From: JABDQA01 sp963759125 | GTDB lineage: Bacteria > Desulfobacterota > Desulfobulbia > Desulfobulbales > Desulfocapsaceae | Reading direction: 5' to 3' | Assembly: GCA_963759125.1 (NCBI GenBank) | Contig: CAVWXN010000003.1 | Coordinates: 1-64,000, forward strand | Length of the DNA stretch: 64,000 bases | Notes under the pieces: model-generated | Seen by the model: the letters and a program-made list of their open reading frames with translations, nothing else | Told to the model about the DNA's origin: nothing | The model's database searches: none | Translations under genes and position numbers: made by a program | Shown here: positions 1 through 8,042 of the stretch, in pieces | How positions within the stretch are numbered: position 1 is the stretch's first letter | Layout of the letters: each line of letters starts with the position of its first letter

Positions 1-468
1 CATGCAAAGCTAGTTAACTAGTTTCCATCCGGAAACGGCCCTTTTGTCCACGCTTCGTTGTGCTCGAAATTTTATCCTCGGAATATCGCTATATGCCTGC
101 GATAAAATTTCTCGCACGCCTCGATCTTGAAGAAAATTCCTCGTTTCCGGATGTAAACTAACTACGTTAAGTTCAAAATTATATCCCACGTAACCTGCAG
201 AATTTATAAATTAAATTATCTTTTTCCCGACTGGCATCATGAAGACAGTAAACTGAATTTTTTCAGGGAACAGTCCAAGTATATAACACTTTCAGAGGCC
301 AGGTTGATTCAGGAAAGGGGTGCCGGCAGGAAATATGGGATTACTGCAGTTACCAAGCGGGTAATCAAAAACAACCTTGGCATAAAGAGCGGTGGGAAAA
401 TGTCACAATGGTTAGTTGATAAAGAAGCTTTAGAGAAGGTCGTTTATTTGGAAAGGGTAGGGAGGTGA
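1..468 (+). pseudogene. Fragment of an unidentified DNA-binding-like protein, copy 1, split by a MITE
   Basis: After virtual removal of the element at 21-158 and one copy of its target repeat, an open frame runs from the window edge to TGA at 466-468. It includes NYLFPDWHHEDSK and FREQSKYITLSEARLIQERG, then a basic segment with KRVIKNNLG and a C-terminus near VDKEALEKVVYLERVGR. The ITLSEA...KYGIT...VIKNNLGIK pattern resembles helix-turn-helix or excisionase-like DNA-binding domains, but I cannot name a family. No ATG with a ribosome binding site precedes the conserved part, so the gene is partial or dead. A diverged copy lies at 1310-1552. Confidence 0.45.
21..158. mobile_element. 138-bp MITE-like element with terminal inverted repeats
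   Basis: The element is bounded by 17-bp terminal inverted repeats: GTTTCCATCCGGAAACG at 21-37 and the reverse complement of GTTTACATCCGGAAACG at 142-158 (16 of 17 identical). It is flanked by the direct repeat TAACTA at 15-20 and 159-164. The interior is itself a long imperfect palindrome, with GAAATTTTATC near 67 facing GATAAAATTTC near 101, and it has no coding capacity. A related sequence at 1316-1330 reads through TAACTACGTT once, without the element, and so serves as an empty site inside this window. Its features fit a non-autonomous miniature transposon; no transposase is present here to name the family. Confidence 0.72.
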
Positions 469-560
469 TCTTATTTTCAAAAGATTCCGGTTGAAAGGAA
501 TCTAGTTATATTTGGACGAGTAAATTATTGATTGTTGATAAATAGACACCAAAAAAAGTG

Positions 561-588
561 TTGCGTGTTGCGCAATACGCTATATAGT
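561..588 (+). promoter_or_regulatory. higBA promoter with palindromic operator
   Basis: A -35-like TTGCGT (561-566) and a -10 TATAGT (583-588) are separated by 16 bp. The near-perfect 18-bp palindrome GCGTGTTGCGCAATACGC (563-580) overlaps the -35 and fills the spacer. The arrangement fits autorepression by the HigA antitoxin, which typically binds palindromes at its own promoter. The distance to the chosen higB start at 595 is very short, so the leader would be almost absent. Confidence 0.55.
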
Positions 589-594
589 AAATTT

Positions 595-873
595 ATGATA
601 AAATCTTTCAAGCATAAAGGGCTGAAAAAGTTTTTTGAAACTGGCTCTGTAGTTGGCATTCAACCGGAGCATAAGCAGAAGCTGCGCATGAGGCTGACTG
701 CTCTTGATACCGCAACATGCATTGAAGATATGAGTACTCCCGGATGGCGGCTGCATTCGCTCAAAGGAGATCGGGCAGGGTTGTGGGCAATAGATGTGAG
801 CAAAAATTGGCGCATCGTTTTTAAATTTTCAGACGGCAATGCGTACATCGTTGACTATGAGGACTATCACTAA
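595..873 (+). CDS. higB: HigB-type toxin, RelE superfamily mRNA interferase
   Basis: This 92-residue protein is the toxin of a type II toxin-antitoxin module. HigB proteins fold like RelE and cut mRNA at the ribosome. The sequence starts MIKSFKHKGLKKFFETGS, has the central LRMRLTALDTA helix and the family's PGWRLHSLKGDR.G.WAIDV..NWRIVFKF core, and ends with VDYEDYH. The ATG at 595 is preferred over an upstream TTG at 532, because homologues begin at this point and the promoter lies between the two. The toxin gene precedes the antitoxin gene, which is the usual HigBA order, and its stop codon overlaps the higA start by one base. It sits between two copies of a decayed gene fragment, a typical accessory location. 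Confidence 0.9.
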   Translation: MIKSFKHKGLKKFFETGSVVGIQPEHKQKLRMRLTALDTATCIEDMSTPGWRLHSLKGDRAGLWAIDVSKNWRIVFKFSDGNAYIVDYEDYH

Positions 874-1163
874 TGGCCATGTATAATCCACCACATCCTG
901 GGGAGTTCATCAAGGAAGTATATATAGAACCTTTAGGGGTTACACCGCGAAAAGTAGCCTTGCGGCTGAAGGTGTCTCCATCAACCTTTTCTAGACTGCT
1001 CAAAGGGCAAAGTAGAGTCAGCCCTGAGATGGCACTGCGGTTATCGAAATGTCTTGGTCGCAGTCCAGAAAGCTGGCTTGTGATGCAGGACATTTATGAT
1101 CTTTGGCAGGCTAAAAATAAAATTGATCTGGCAGACATAGAACCGCTGTCTGTGACAGCATAG
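873..1163 (+). CDS. higA: HigA-type antitoxin, XRE-family regulator
   Basis: This 96-residue HigA antitoxin neutralises HigB and probably represses the operon at the palindrome at 563-580. The N-terminus NPPHPGEFIKEVYIEPLG is the HigA signature. It is followed by an XRE helix-turn-helix, approximately residues 25-65 (KVALRLKVSPSTFSRLLKG), then SPEMALRLSKCLGRSPESWL, and a short C-terminal helix. The start codon overlaps the higB stop (TAATG), so the two genes are translationally coupled. The length is normal and no defect is visible. Confidence 0.92.
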   Translation: MAMYNPPHPGEFIKEVYIEPLGVTPRKVALRLKVSPSTFSRLLKGQSRVSPEMALRLSKCLGRSPESWLVMQDIYDLWQAKNKIDLADIEPLSVTA

Positions 1164-1309
1164 ATCATGCGACCAGCCAGACAGAAGAAGGGTTAACTAT
1201 ATTTACTTGGTATGTGAAAAAGCAGATTTAAGAGATAAAAAAACTATATATCTGCATGTTATTAAAGCTAAAAGTGATATTCACGAGGTATTTTTTTCAG
1301 TAACGCCAA
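1164..1309 (+). other. Intergenic stretch with a short open segment, no recognised gene
   Basis: No gene is called between higA and the second gene fragment. One frame stays open from higA into 1322 and encodes YLVCEKADLRDKKTIYLHV followed by IKAKSDIHEVFFSVTP. That looks protein-like, but it lacks a convincing start codon and ribosome binding site. It may be the tail of an older, disrupted gene. I cannot assign a family. Confidence 0.3.
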
Positions 1310-1552
1310 GCAAATCTAGTTAACTACGTTCCGTTTAGAATTACATTCTCCGTATATTGCCGAAATAATAAGGTAAATTATCTGTTTCCCAGCTGGGAAC
1401 ATGAAGACAGAAATTTGACTTTTTTCAGGGAGCAGTCAAAATATATTACCCTGTCAGAAGCCAAGTTAATTCTTGAACGAGCAGCGAGCAGGACATATTG
1501 CACAACTGACAACTTGTTTCATTCCGAATGCTCTAGAACTGGGCGTATCTGA
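1310..1552 (+). pseudogene. Fragment of the same unidentified gene, copy 2, without the MITE
   Basis: The open frame AxLVNYV.F.I...NYLFPSWEHED followed by FREQSKYITLSEAKLILER matches copy 1 at 1-468 along about 200 bp, at both DNA and protein level. It then diverges after RTYC and stops at TGA 1550-1552. It lacks the C-terminal basic part of copy 1 and has an in-frame TAA just upstream at 1301-1303, so it is a truncated remnant. At 1316-1330 it keeps the uninterrupted CTAGTTAACTACGTT that corresponds to the MITE insertion point in copy 1. Together the two copies form imperfect direct repeats around higBA. Confidence 0.5.
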
Positions 1553-1633
1553 ACGTCATTTTTTGAAATTTGTGTCGATATATAGCCTAAAAATAAACAT
1601 ATAAGCCTTAAACATAACAAAAAAGATTAAAAA

Positions 1634-2050
1634 ATGAAGAGCTATCGACAAGAATTATGGTTTGAGATCCCGAGCAGGAGAGGTTTTGTAAATATCACCC
1701 CTCAGGTACAGAAATGTCTCGAGGAGAGCGGTGTCTCTCAGGGTCTCGCACTTATTAACGCGATGCATATTACAGCCTCCGTATTTATCAATGATGATGA
1801 ATCCGGACTGCATCACGACTATGAGGTGTGGCTTGAAAAACTCGCACCCCATGAGCCGGTGAGCCAGTATAGGCACAACGGGTATGAAGATAATGGTGAT
1901 GCTCATCTGAAACGTCAGATTATGGGTAGAGAAGTTGTTGTTGCCATTACCGACGGCAAACTGGATTTCGGCACATGGGAACAGATATTTTACGGTGAAT
2001 TTGACGGGAAAAGAAAAAAGCGTGTGCTGGTAAAAATTATTGGGGAATAA
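1634..2050 (+). CDS. yjbQ: YjbQ/UPF0047 family protein
   Basis: The 138-residue product is a complete YjbQ (UPF0047) protein, a small single-domain family that forms trimers. Some members have been linked to a weak thiamine-phosphate-synthase-like activity, but the physiological role is unsettled. Family landmarks visible here are the opening with RRGFVNITPQV, the HITASVFINDDESGLHHDYE segment with its conserved metal-site His and Asp residues, the YRHNGYEDNGDAHLK loop and the GTWEQIFYGEFDGKRKKRVLVK end. It reads toward lpxC (leftward) and is not obviously in an operon. A weak GGCCAGG/CCTGACC stem followed by CTTTT at 2052-2096 could end transcription. Confidence 0.88.
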   Translation: MKSYRQELWFEIPSRRGFVNITPQVQKCLEESGVSQGLALINAMHITASVFINDDESGLHHDYEVWLEKLAPHEPVSQYRHNGYEDNGDAHLKRQIMGREVVVAITDGKLDFGTWEQIFYGEFDGKRKKRVLVKIIGE

Positions 2051-2118
2051 ATGGCCAGGGGGCAATACTTGATTGTCCTGACCCTTTTGTCATCTACATT
2101 GAGTAGTAGCGTGATATT

Positions 2119-3114
2119 TCAATAGGCAACAGCTTTCGTCTGCTTGAATCTTTCAGGTCTTATGAAGGGCACGATGATCTCTCCGGCGCTGCGTGTTGAC
2201 GAGACAAATTGATCAATAACTGAAGGGCTGCCGTTCTTTTTGAATTCTATCAGTTCCCAGCACTGAGGGGCGTCGGCAATCGCCTCCATGAACCCAAGAT
2301 GCTGGGTGTGGCCGGCCTTGAATGAACTGACGTGGCCAAGGATCGGGCAGCCAAGCAGAGCCAGATCTCCAACCAGGTCGAGCACCTTGTGGCGGATGAA
2401 TTCGTCGCGATAGCGAAGTCCGTCTTCATTGAGAATCGACTTGCGGTTCCAGTGAATGGCAATGACGTTTTCCAGTGTGCCACCAAGGGCCAGGCCGTTT
2501 GCCCATAGTTCCTCAACCTGTTCGACATACCCGAAAGTCCTGGCTCTGGCGATTTCACGGTAAAATCGCTCAGAGGTAAGGTCCAGGCTGTATTTTTGAG
2601 TTTTGATCAAGGTATCGTCGAAACGAATCTCACCGGTAACCTTAAGGCCGTCGTAGGGTGTCACTGAAATAGTACAATCACCATTGCTATAGTGAATAGG
2701 CCTGGTGATCCTGAGGATTTTCCTCAATAGCTGTTGTCTTGTCTTGCCAGCTTTCTTAAGGAGCTGAATAAATGGTTCGGCACTGCCATCCATGATCGGG
2801 ACTTCTGGAGAATCAACTTCGATCTTGGCGTTATCGATGCCGTTGCTTCTCAGGGCGGCAAGGAGATGCTCGGTGGTGGAAACGGTTGCCCCATTGTGAC
2901 CAATGGTCGTTGCCAGTCTCGTATCAACAACTTTATCCATATGGGCGCTTATTTGTACGTTTCGGCCCAGGTCAGTCCGGACGAAACGTATACCTGAATC
3001 GGCTGCGGCCGGTTTAATGGTCAGGTTTGCGGTTCTTCCCGAATGAAGTCCGACTCCGCAGCAGCTGATGCTATCCCTGATGGTATGTTGGTAGGGATGG
3101 ATTTGATGATTCAT
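2119..3114 (-). CDS. lpxC: UDP-3-O-acyl-N-acetylglucosamine deacetylase LpxC
   Basis: LpxC catalyses the committed step of lipid A synthesis: zinc-dependent removal of acetate from UDP-3-O-acyl-GlcNAc, in the cytoplasm. At 331 residues the protein is of usual length. Visible landmarks are the opening CCGVGLHSGR, the TTEHLLAALRSNGIDNAKIE segment with a zinc-ligand His, the PEVPIMDGSAEPF motif with the catalytic-region Glu/Asp, and FIRHKVLDLVGDLALLG, which carries the second zinc His and Asp. It ends with the GHVSSFKAGHTQH region, which has the catalytic His. lpxK lies upstream on the same strand about 220 bp away, so the pair may form a lipid A unit. Confidence 0.96.
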   Translation of the reverse strand: MNHQIHPYQHTIRDSISCCGVGLHSGRTANLTIKPAAADSGIRFVRTDLGRNVQISAHMDKVVDTRLATTIGHNGATVSTTEHLLAALRSNGIDNAKIEVDSPEVPIMDGSAEPFIQLLKKAGKTRQQLLRKILRITRPIHYSNGDCTISVTPYDGLKVTGEIRFDDTLIKTQKYSLDLTSERFYREIARARTFGYVEQVEELWANGLALGGTLENVIAIHWNRKSILNEDGLRYRDEFIRHKVLDLVGDLALLGCPILGHVSSFKAGHTQHLGFMEAIADAPQCWELIEFKKNGSPSVIDQFVSSTRSAGEIIVPFIRPERFKQTKAVAY

Positions 3115-3330
3115 AATATATGATTGCGAAATTATTCTTAATTAATAGGGTGTTAGTAAGACATAAGCAATATCTAGGCCAACAATATTCCGCCTTCCTG
3201 CGCTTCAATATGGCTTTACGAAAAGTTCGAAACTATAGATGGATAGGAGTATTACTTTTCAAGAATAGTGAGGAAGTGGAGGCTGTGTCAAAAAAAACAC
3301 ACACCGTAAGAAAAGACATACTTTGGCTTA

Positions 3331-4413
3331 TCAACTCGAGGATATCTCGTTCAAATTATTGATAATGAATGATTCCAGTGAAACATTCCTGGCATAGTCC
3401 AGCACCGGAACATAAAAGGGAAATCGACAGTGGTGCGTTTCTGAAAGTTTAACGATATCCTTTTCGGTGGTCAAAAATCCTTCTGCCCCTGCGTGAGTGG
3501 CAAGGTGAGTAAGTTTCATGATATCATTCGCTTCGTAGAGGTGGTGATCTCTGAAACTTTTCCTGCCTCCCAATGCTATTCCCTGCTGCTCGGCCATTTT
3601 GTAGAATCTGTCGGCTTGGGCGATACCTGAAAAGGCAAACAGGTACTCAGGAATATCCGACTGAGCAACAACAGATTTGTTGATCGAAGACGGTGAAATA
3701 TCATATTTGTAAAAATTAGAGTAGGTGGGAGACACCTTAAACACCGGTTTGCATGCAAAGCGTTCCTTTAATAGATCCTCACATTTTCCCGCCCGCTCAA
3801 AGTTGTGTTCGGTAACACCGGTGATGATAAATGCATCACAGCGATGCAAGGCCGAGACAGGTTCCCGCAGTTCCCCACCCGGAAATACCCTGCTGTTGCC
3901 AGCGAAGTGGTCGGCATCAAAAAGCACGAGATCAATATCTCTGGCTATCTTCAGATGCTGGAAACCATCATCCATGATCACCAGGTTGCAGTCATGGGCG
4001 CGTATCACTTCTTCGCCGACCAGGTAACGTTTCTTACCCGTGGCGACGACTGTCCCCGGGAGCCTCGAGGAGATCAATACCGGCTCATCCCCGGCTTCCT
4101 TTGACTGCATCAAAATTGCGTTACCGTCCGAAACGATGTTGACCGCCCCCTTTGCCCTGCCGTGGTAGCCCCTGCTGACGACTGCCGGCCTAAACCCCCT
4201 GTCGGCCAGAAAACGGCCGAGGTAAATGACCATTGGTGTTTTGCCAGTCCCGCCCATGGACAGGTTGCCCACGGAAATCACCGGGACCTCAAGACTTTGA
4301 CTGGTTAGGATGTTCTTTTGGTAGAGCAGGGCACGAAGTTTCATGGCGGCGCTGTAAAGCGGGCTCAAAGGGCGTCCCATAAAGAAAAATGTGGAGTGAC
4401 CGCGACTGTTCAT
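3331..4413 (-). CDS. lpxK: Tetraacyldisaccharide 4'-kinase LpxK
   Basis: LpxK is an inner-membrane-associated P-loop kinase that adds the 4'-phosphate to tetraacyldisaccharide-1-P, giving lipid IVA. The 360-residue protein has the family opening MGRPLSPLYSAAMKLRALLY near residue 12, the Walker A ISVGNLSMGGTGKTPMV around residue 46, the SRGYHGR motif, and MDDGFQHLKIARDIDLVLFD with the catalytic Asp-Asp-Gly. It ends with LTTEKDIVKL near the C-terminus. The start gives the usual N-terminal membrane-binding helix. It lies upstream of lpxC on the same strand. The intervening 217 bp hold no further gene. Confidence 0.95.
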   Translation of the reverse strand: MNSRGHSTFFFMGRPLSPLYSAAMKLRALLYQKNILTSQSLEVPVISVGNLSMGGTGKTPMVIYLGRFLADRGFRPAVVSRGYHGRAKGAVNIVSDGNAILMQSKEAGDEPVLISSRLPGTVVATGKKRYLVGEEVIRAHDCNLVIMDDGFQHLKIARDIDLVLFDADHFAGNSRVFPGGELREPVSALHRCDAFIITGVTEHNFERAGKCEDLLKERFACKPVFKVSPTYSNFYKYDISPSSINKSVVAQSDIPEYLFAFSGIAQADRFYKMAEQQGIALGGRKSFRDHHLYEANDIMKLTHLATHAGAEGFLTTEKDIVKLSETHHCRFPFYVPVLDYARNVSLESFIINNLNEISSS

Positions 4414-4569
4414 ACCGGGATGTCTGACTCTGGTAGTATCATCTTTAGCGAGTGAAAATCCTGTTTGATCAAGTCATTGTTACATAGTTCCGAACATCGG
4501 GTAAATCAAATTTTTCAGCCATGTGGTACTTGTTAAGATTTTGCAGATCAGCTAGAAGTGTTTTCTCTT

Positions 4570-4598
4570 TTGCAAAAATATCTGGAAATGACTAATAT
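4570..4598 (+). promoter_or_regulatory. Sigma-70-type promoter of the liv operon
   Basis: TTGCAA (4570-4575), a 17-bp spacer and TAATAT (4593-4598) form a good housekeeping promoter about 90 bp upstream of livK. A strong ribosome binding site, AAGGAGG at 4675-4681, sits just before the livK ATG at 4687. The remaining 4414-4569 stretch shows no gene. Confidence 0.6.
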
Positions 4599-4686
4599 CA
4601 CCAGATGTTGGTTTTGGCCAGCGGTCATGTAAAGATTATTTTTTTAGCCTGGAAGAAGTCATTAAAAACTCATTAAGGAGGAATTT

Positions 4687-5817
4687 ATGAAATTGAACTT
4701 GAGCAAGAAGTTGATTGCCGCTACCGCGGGTTTGATGTTGATTGCAGCCGCTCCGGTTGCTGGTTTTGCTGAAGACACCATTAAGCTTGGAGTAGTTGGT
4801 CCCCACAGTGGAGACTTGGCTTCCTATGGACTACCGAGCGTTAATGCAGCCAAGATTTTGGCTGAACAAATCAACGCAGCTGGTGGAATCAACGGCAAAA
4901 AGATAGAACTGCTCGTTGAAGACACGGTCTGCGATGCCAAGACTGCCACCGACGTCGCCACCAAACTGGTTTCTGATGGTGCTCAGCTTGTTCTGGGCGG
5001 CATCTGCTCCGGTTCCACCAAGGCAGCACTTCCCATTTATAAGGATTCAGGCATTCTGGTAATGTCCCCCTCGGCCACCAATCCTGCGTTGACCCAGAGT
5101 GGCGATTACAATAACTTTTTCAGAACCATTGCACCGGATGATGCCCAGGCTCAGCTCGATGTCGACTTTGCGCTTGACAAGCTGGGCTATACCAAAATAG
5201 CCGTTGTTCATGACAAGGGTGATTACGGCAAAGGTTTCGCCGAATTCGCCAAGAAATTTCTTGAGGAGTCCGGCAAGGCTGAAGTGGTGCTTTTCGAAGG
5301 TGTAACCCCCGGTGCCGTTGACTACTCGGCGATCGTTCAGAAGATCAAGAAATCCGGTGCTGAAGCGGTCATGTTTGGTGGCTATCATCCTGAAGCCTCC
5401 AAAATCATAACCATGATGAAGAAAAAGAGACTGGAAGCCGATTTCATCTCTGACGATGGGGTAAAAGACATCACCTTTATCAAAGTTGCCGGTGATTATG
5501 CTGAAGGCGCCTATGCCTCCGGACCGATGGATACTTCGAGCAATCCTCTGTCCCAAGCCGCGGTAGCAGCGCACAAGGCTGAATACAATGCCGATCCTGG
5601 CGCTTTTTATGAGAACGCCTACTCGGCAGTACTGGCCATGGCCAATGCAGTCGAAAAGGCCGGCTCAACCGATCTTGACGCACTCAAAAAAGTGCTGCAG
5701 ACAGAAAAAGTTGATACCCCTGTGGGATCGATCTCTTTTGACGAGAGGGGCGACGCTATCGGAGTCGGCTTCTCGGTCTACCAAGTTCAAGATGGTACTT
5801 TCGTAGAACTCAAGTAA
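4687..5817 (+). CDS. livK: Branched-chain amino acid ABC transporter, periplasmic binding protein
   Basis: This 376-residue type I periplasmic binding protein captures leucine/isoleucine/valine or a related amino acid for the LivHMGF transporter encoded downstream. A signal peptide spans about residues 1-28 (basic LNLSKKLIAAT, hydrophobic core, cleavage after AGFA). The mature start DTIKLGVVGPHSGDLASYG is typical of LivJ/LivK, as are the INAAGGINGKKIELLVEDTVCD and GAQLVLGGICSGSTKA segments. The Cys pair near the start probably forms a disulfide. A stem-loop directly after the gene probably leaves more binding protein than membrane subunits. The exact ligand cannot be told from the sequence. 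Confidence 0.93.
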   Translation: MKLNLSKKLIAATAGLMLIAAAPVAGFAEDTIKLGVVGPHSGDLASYGLPSVNAAKILAEQINAAGGINGKKIELLVEDTVCDAKTATDVATKLVSDGAQLVLGGICSGSTKAALPIYKDSGILVMSPSATNPALTQSGDYNNFFRTIAPDDAQAQLDVDFALDKLGYTKIAVVHDKGDYGKGFAEFAKKFLEESGKAEVVLFEGVTPGAVDYSAIVQKIKKSGAEAVMFGGYHPEASKIITMMKKKRLEADFISDDGVKDITFIKVAGDYAEGAYASGPMDTSSNPLSQAAVAAHKAEYNADPGAFYENAYSAVLAMANAVEKAGSTDLDALKKVLQTEKVDTPVGSISFDERGDAIGVGFSVYQVQDGTFVELK

Positions 5818-5840
5818 CCGTCTTGACCTTTTCGTTCTCT

Positions 5841-5883
5841 ACCTGGGACAGGCCGCACTCCGGTCTGTTCCAGGTTATTTTTT
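5841..5883 (+). terminator. Stem-loop with T-tract between livK and livH
   Basis: ACCTGGGACAGGCC and CCGGTCTGTTCCAGGT pair as a long stem with one or two mismatches, followed by TTATTTTTT. It lies between livK and livH in the same orientation, so it most likely terminates only part of the transcripts. That would keep the binding protein in excess, a common arrangement in binding-protein operons. Confidence 0.7.
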
Positions 5884-5892
5884 AGGTATTAC

Positions 5893-6795
5893 ATGGATTA
5901 TTTCATAGAACTACTCTTCAGCGGTTTGTCACGGGGAGCAATTTATGCCCTGATCGCACTGGGCTACACGATGGTCTACGGGATTATAGGTCTGATAAAT
6001 TTTGCCCACGGTGAGATTTACATGATCGGTGCCTTTACCTCCTTTATCATCGCCACGATCTTGACAATCCTTGGCTTTCCCGGTCTTGCCATCATCCTGC
6101 TGGCTGGGCTTGCCGCGGTCATCTGGTCTGCTTCCTATGGGTATACCATAGAGAAAATTGCCTATAAGCCGCTCCGGCACGCCCCCAGACTTTCTGCCTT
6201 GATTAGCGCCATTGGTATGTCCATGTTTCTGCAAAATTACGTGCTTCTGGCCCAGACTTCAGATTTTTTACCATTTCCTCAATTGATTCCCGATTTCGAC
6301 TTCATGGAGCCCATCGCCCATATCGTTGGATCGTCTGACATGGTTATTCTGGTGACCACCACGGTGGTGATGATCTGTCTGACCATCCTTATTAAATATA
6401 CTAAAATAGGCAAAGCAATGAGAGCCACATCCCAGGACCGGACCATGGCGATGCTGGTGGGAATCAATGTAAACCGGATCATTTCTATAACTTTTATAAT
6501 AGGCTCTTCGCTTGCCGCCATAGGCGGTATGCTGGTCGCCTCCCATATTGGGCAGATCAATTTCTATATAGGTTTTATCGCCGGTATCAAGGCCTTCACC
6601 GCTGCAGTTTTAGGCGGTATCGGCTCCATCCCGGGAGCGGTGCTAGGCAGTGTCGTTCTTGGACTGACTGAAAGTTTTGCCACCGGATATGTATCGAGCG
6701 ATTATGAAGATGTGTTCGCTTTTTCCTTACTGGTCCTGATTCTGATCTTCAAGCCCTCCGGTCTTCTCGGTAAGGCTGATACTCAGAAAGTGTGA
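5893..6795 (+). CDS. livH: Branched-chain amino acid ABC transporter permease LivH
   Basis: LivH is one of the two inner-membrane permeases of the Liv transporter. The 300-residue protein has about eight hydrophobic segments and the family motif YTMVYGIIGLINFAHGEIYM near the N-terminus. GIKAFTAAVLGGIGSIPGAV near the C-terminus is the coupling-helix region that docks to LivG/LivF. It is preceded by the partial terminator at 5841-5883 and followed by livM after one base, so the two are co-translated. Confidence 0.95.
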   Translation: MDYFIELLFSGLSRGAIYALIALGYTMVYGIIGLINFAHGEIYMIGAFTSFIIATILTILGFPGLAIILLAGLAAVIWSASYGYTIEKIAYKPLRHAPRLSALISAIGMSMFLQNYVLLAQTSDFLPFPQLIPDFDFMEPIAHIVGSSDMVILVTTTVVMICLTILIKYTKIGKAMRATSQDRTMAMLVGINVNRIISITFIIGSSLAAIGGMLVASHIGQINFYIGFIAGIKAFTAAVLGGIGSIPGAVLGSVVLGLTESFATGYVSSDYEDVFAFSLLVLILIFKPSGLLGKADTQKV

Positions 6796-6796
6796 T

Positions 6797-8041
6797 GTGG
6801 ATATGTTTACATTTGAAGAATTAAAGCGTTCTTTTTTGGTCTCCATCTGGTTCGTATTCCTGACCTTTCCCATTATGGTCATCAGAGTCGATTCCATAGA
6901 AAAAACTGTTCAGTGGCGTTGGATGAACATGGTCTATGTGGCCATTGGCAGTTTCATTCTCTCTTTCGTATTTCGCTATATGATGCAGCGTAAAGAGATG
7001 AAATCAGAGGATAACGGAGACGGGGACAAGAAGGATAAGACTGGCCGATCATTTATCCATCTCTGGCTGGCGGACCCCAAATACCGTAATGCCATATTAG
7101 CTTCCCTCTTGGCGGCTGCAATAATTTTCCCCCACGTCTTCTCTACCTATCAGACGAGTATCATGACCACTGCGCTCATGTACGTGGTTCTTGGCCTGGG
7201 ATTAAACATAGTGGTTGGGCTTGCTGGTCTGCTGGACCTGGGGTATGTGGCATTTTACGCTGTGGGTGCCTATACCTATGCGCTGCTCTACCATTTCTTC
7301 GGAGTGGGGTTCTGGGTTGCTCTGCCTATCGGCGGCCTGCTGGCGGCTCTCTTTGGTATCTTGCTGGGTATCCCGGTTCTGAGACTGAGGGGAGATTATC
7401 TGGCCATTGTCACCCTAGGTTTTGGTGAGATTATCAGACTCGTCATGGAGAACTGGGGTGCTTTTTCACAGGGGCCCAGCGGAGTCTCAAATATACCCAG
7501 GCCCAGTTTTTTCGGTATCGATATGTCACTGGATACGGCACTGGTCTACACTTATTATCTGATGATCCTGTTCGTCATTTTTACCATTTTCTTCGTCAAC
7601 CGCCTCCAAGACTCTAGATTGGGCAGGGCCTGGATAGCTCTGCGAGAAGACGAAATCGCCTGCCAGGCGATGGGTATCGATAAAATGAAGACCAAGCTGG
7701 TGGCTTTCTCTCTCGGTGCTTTTTGGGCCGGCATTGTCGGTGTCATTTTTGCCGCCAAGACCACCTTTATCAGTCCCCGAAGTTTCACTTTCATCGAATC
7801 TGCCATCATCCTCTCCATTGTCGTACTTGGTGGCATGGGCTCCATTATCGGGGTTATATTTGGTGCTTTGATCCTGATTCTACTCCCTGAGTATTTGCGT
7901 GCACTCTCGGAGTATCGAATGCTCGCCTTCGGTGCTATTCTTGTCTGTATGATGGTCTTCAGACCCCAGGGTATTATTGGCAGTATTCGGAGAACTTACA
8001 CGTATCAGAACAGGAAAAAGGCAGACGGTGAGGTCTCTTGA
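6797..8041 (+). CDS. livM: Branched-chain amino acid ABC transporter permease LivM
   Basis: LivM is the second permease of the system. The 414-residue product belongs to the long LivM type, with an extra N-terminal part (residues 1-95): two hydrophobic helices and a charged linker, DNGDGDKKDKTG. The core has GLGLNIVVGLAGLLDLGYVA, LRLRGDYLAIVTLGFGEIIR and the docking segment ESAIILSIVVLGGMGSIIG. The start shown is GTG at 6797, one base after the livH stop; ATG at 6803 is equally possible. It ends one base before the likely livG start. Confidence 0.94.
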   Translation: MDMFTFEELKRSFLVSIWFVFLTFPIMVIRVDSIEKTVQWRWMNMVYVAIGSFILSFVFRYMMQRKEMKSEDNGDGDKKDKTGRSFIHLWLADPKYRNAILASLLAAAIIFPHVFSTYQTSIMTTALMYVVLGLGLNIVVGLAGLLDLGYVAFYAVGAYTYALLYHFFGVGFWVALPIGGLLAALFGILLGIPVLRLRGDYLAIVTLGFGEIIRLVMENWGAFSQGPSGVSNIPRPSFFGIDMSLDTALVYTYYLMILFVIFTIFFVNRLQDSRLGRAWIALREDEIACQAMGIDKMKTKLVAFSLGAFWAGIVGVIFAAKTTFISPRSFTFIESAIILSIVVLGGMGSIIGVIFGALILILLPEYLRALSEYRMLAFGAILVCMMVFRPQGIIGSIRRTYTYQNRKKADGEVS

Positions 8042-8042
8042 T

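Noticed and set aside
1..180. Integron attC site at the start of the window
   Set aside because: The palindrome and the nearby toxin-antitoxin pair invited this reading, but the ends do not fit the RYYYAAC and GTTRRRY boxes. The empty-site comparison with 1316-1330 fits a MITE insertion with TAACTA duplication much better.
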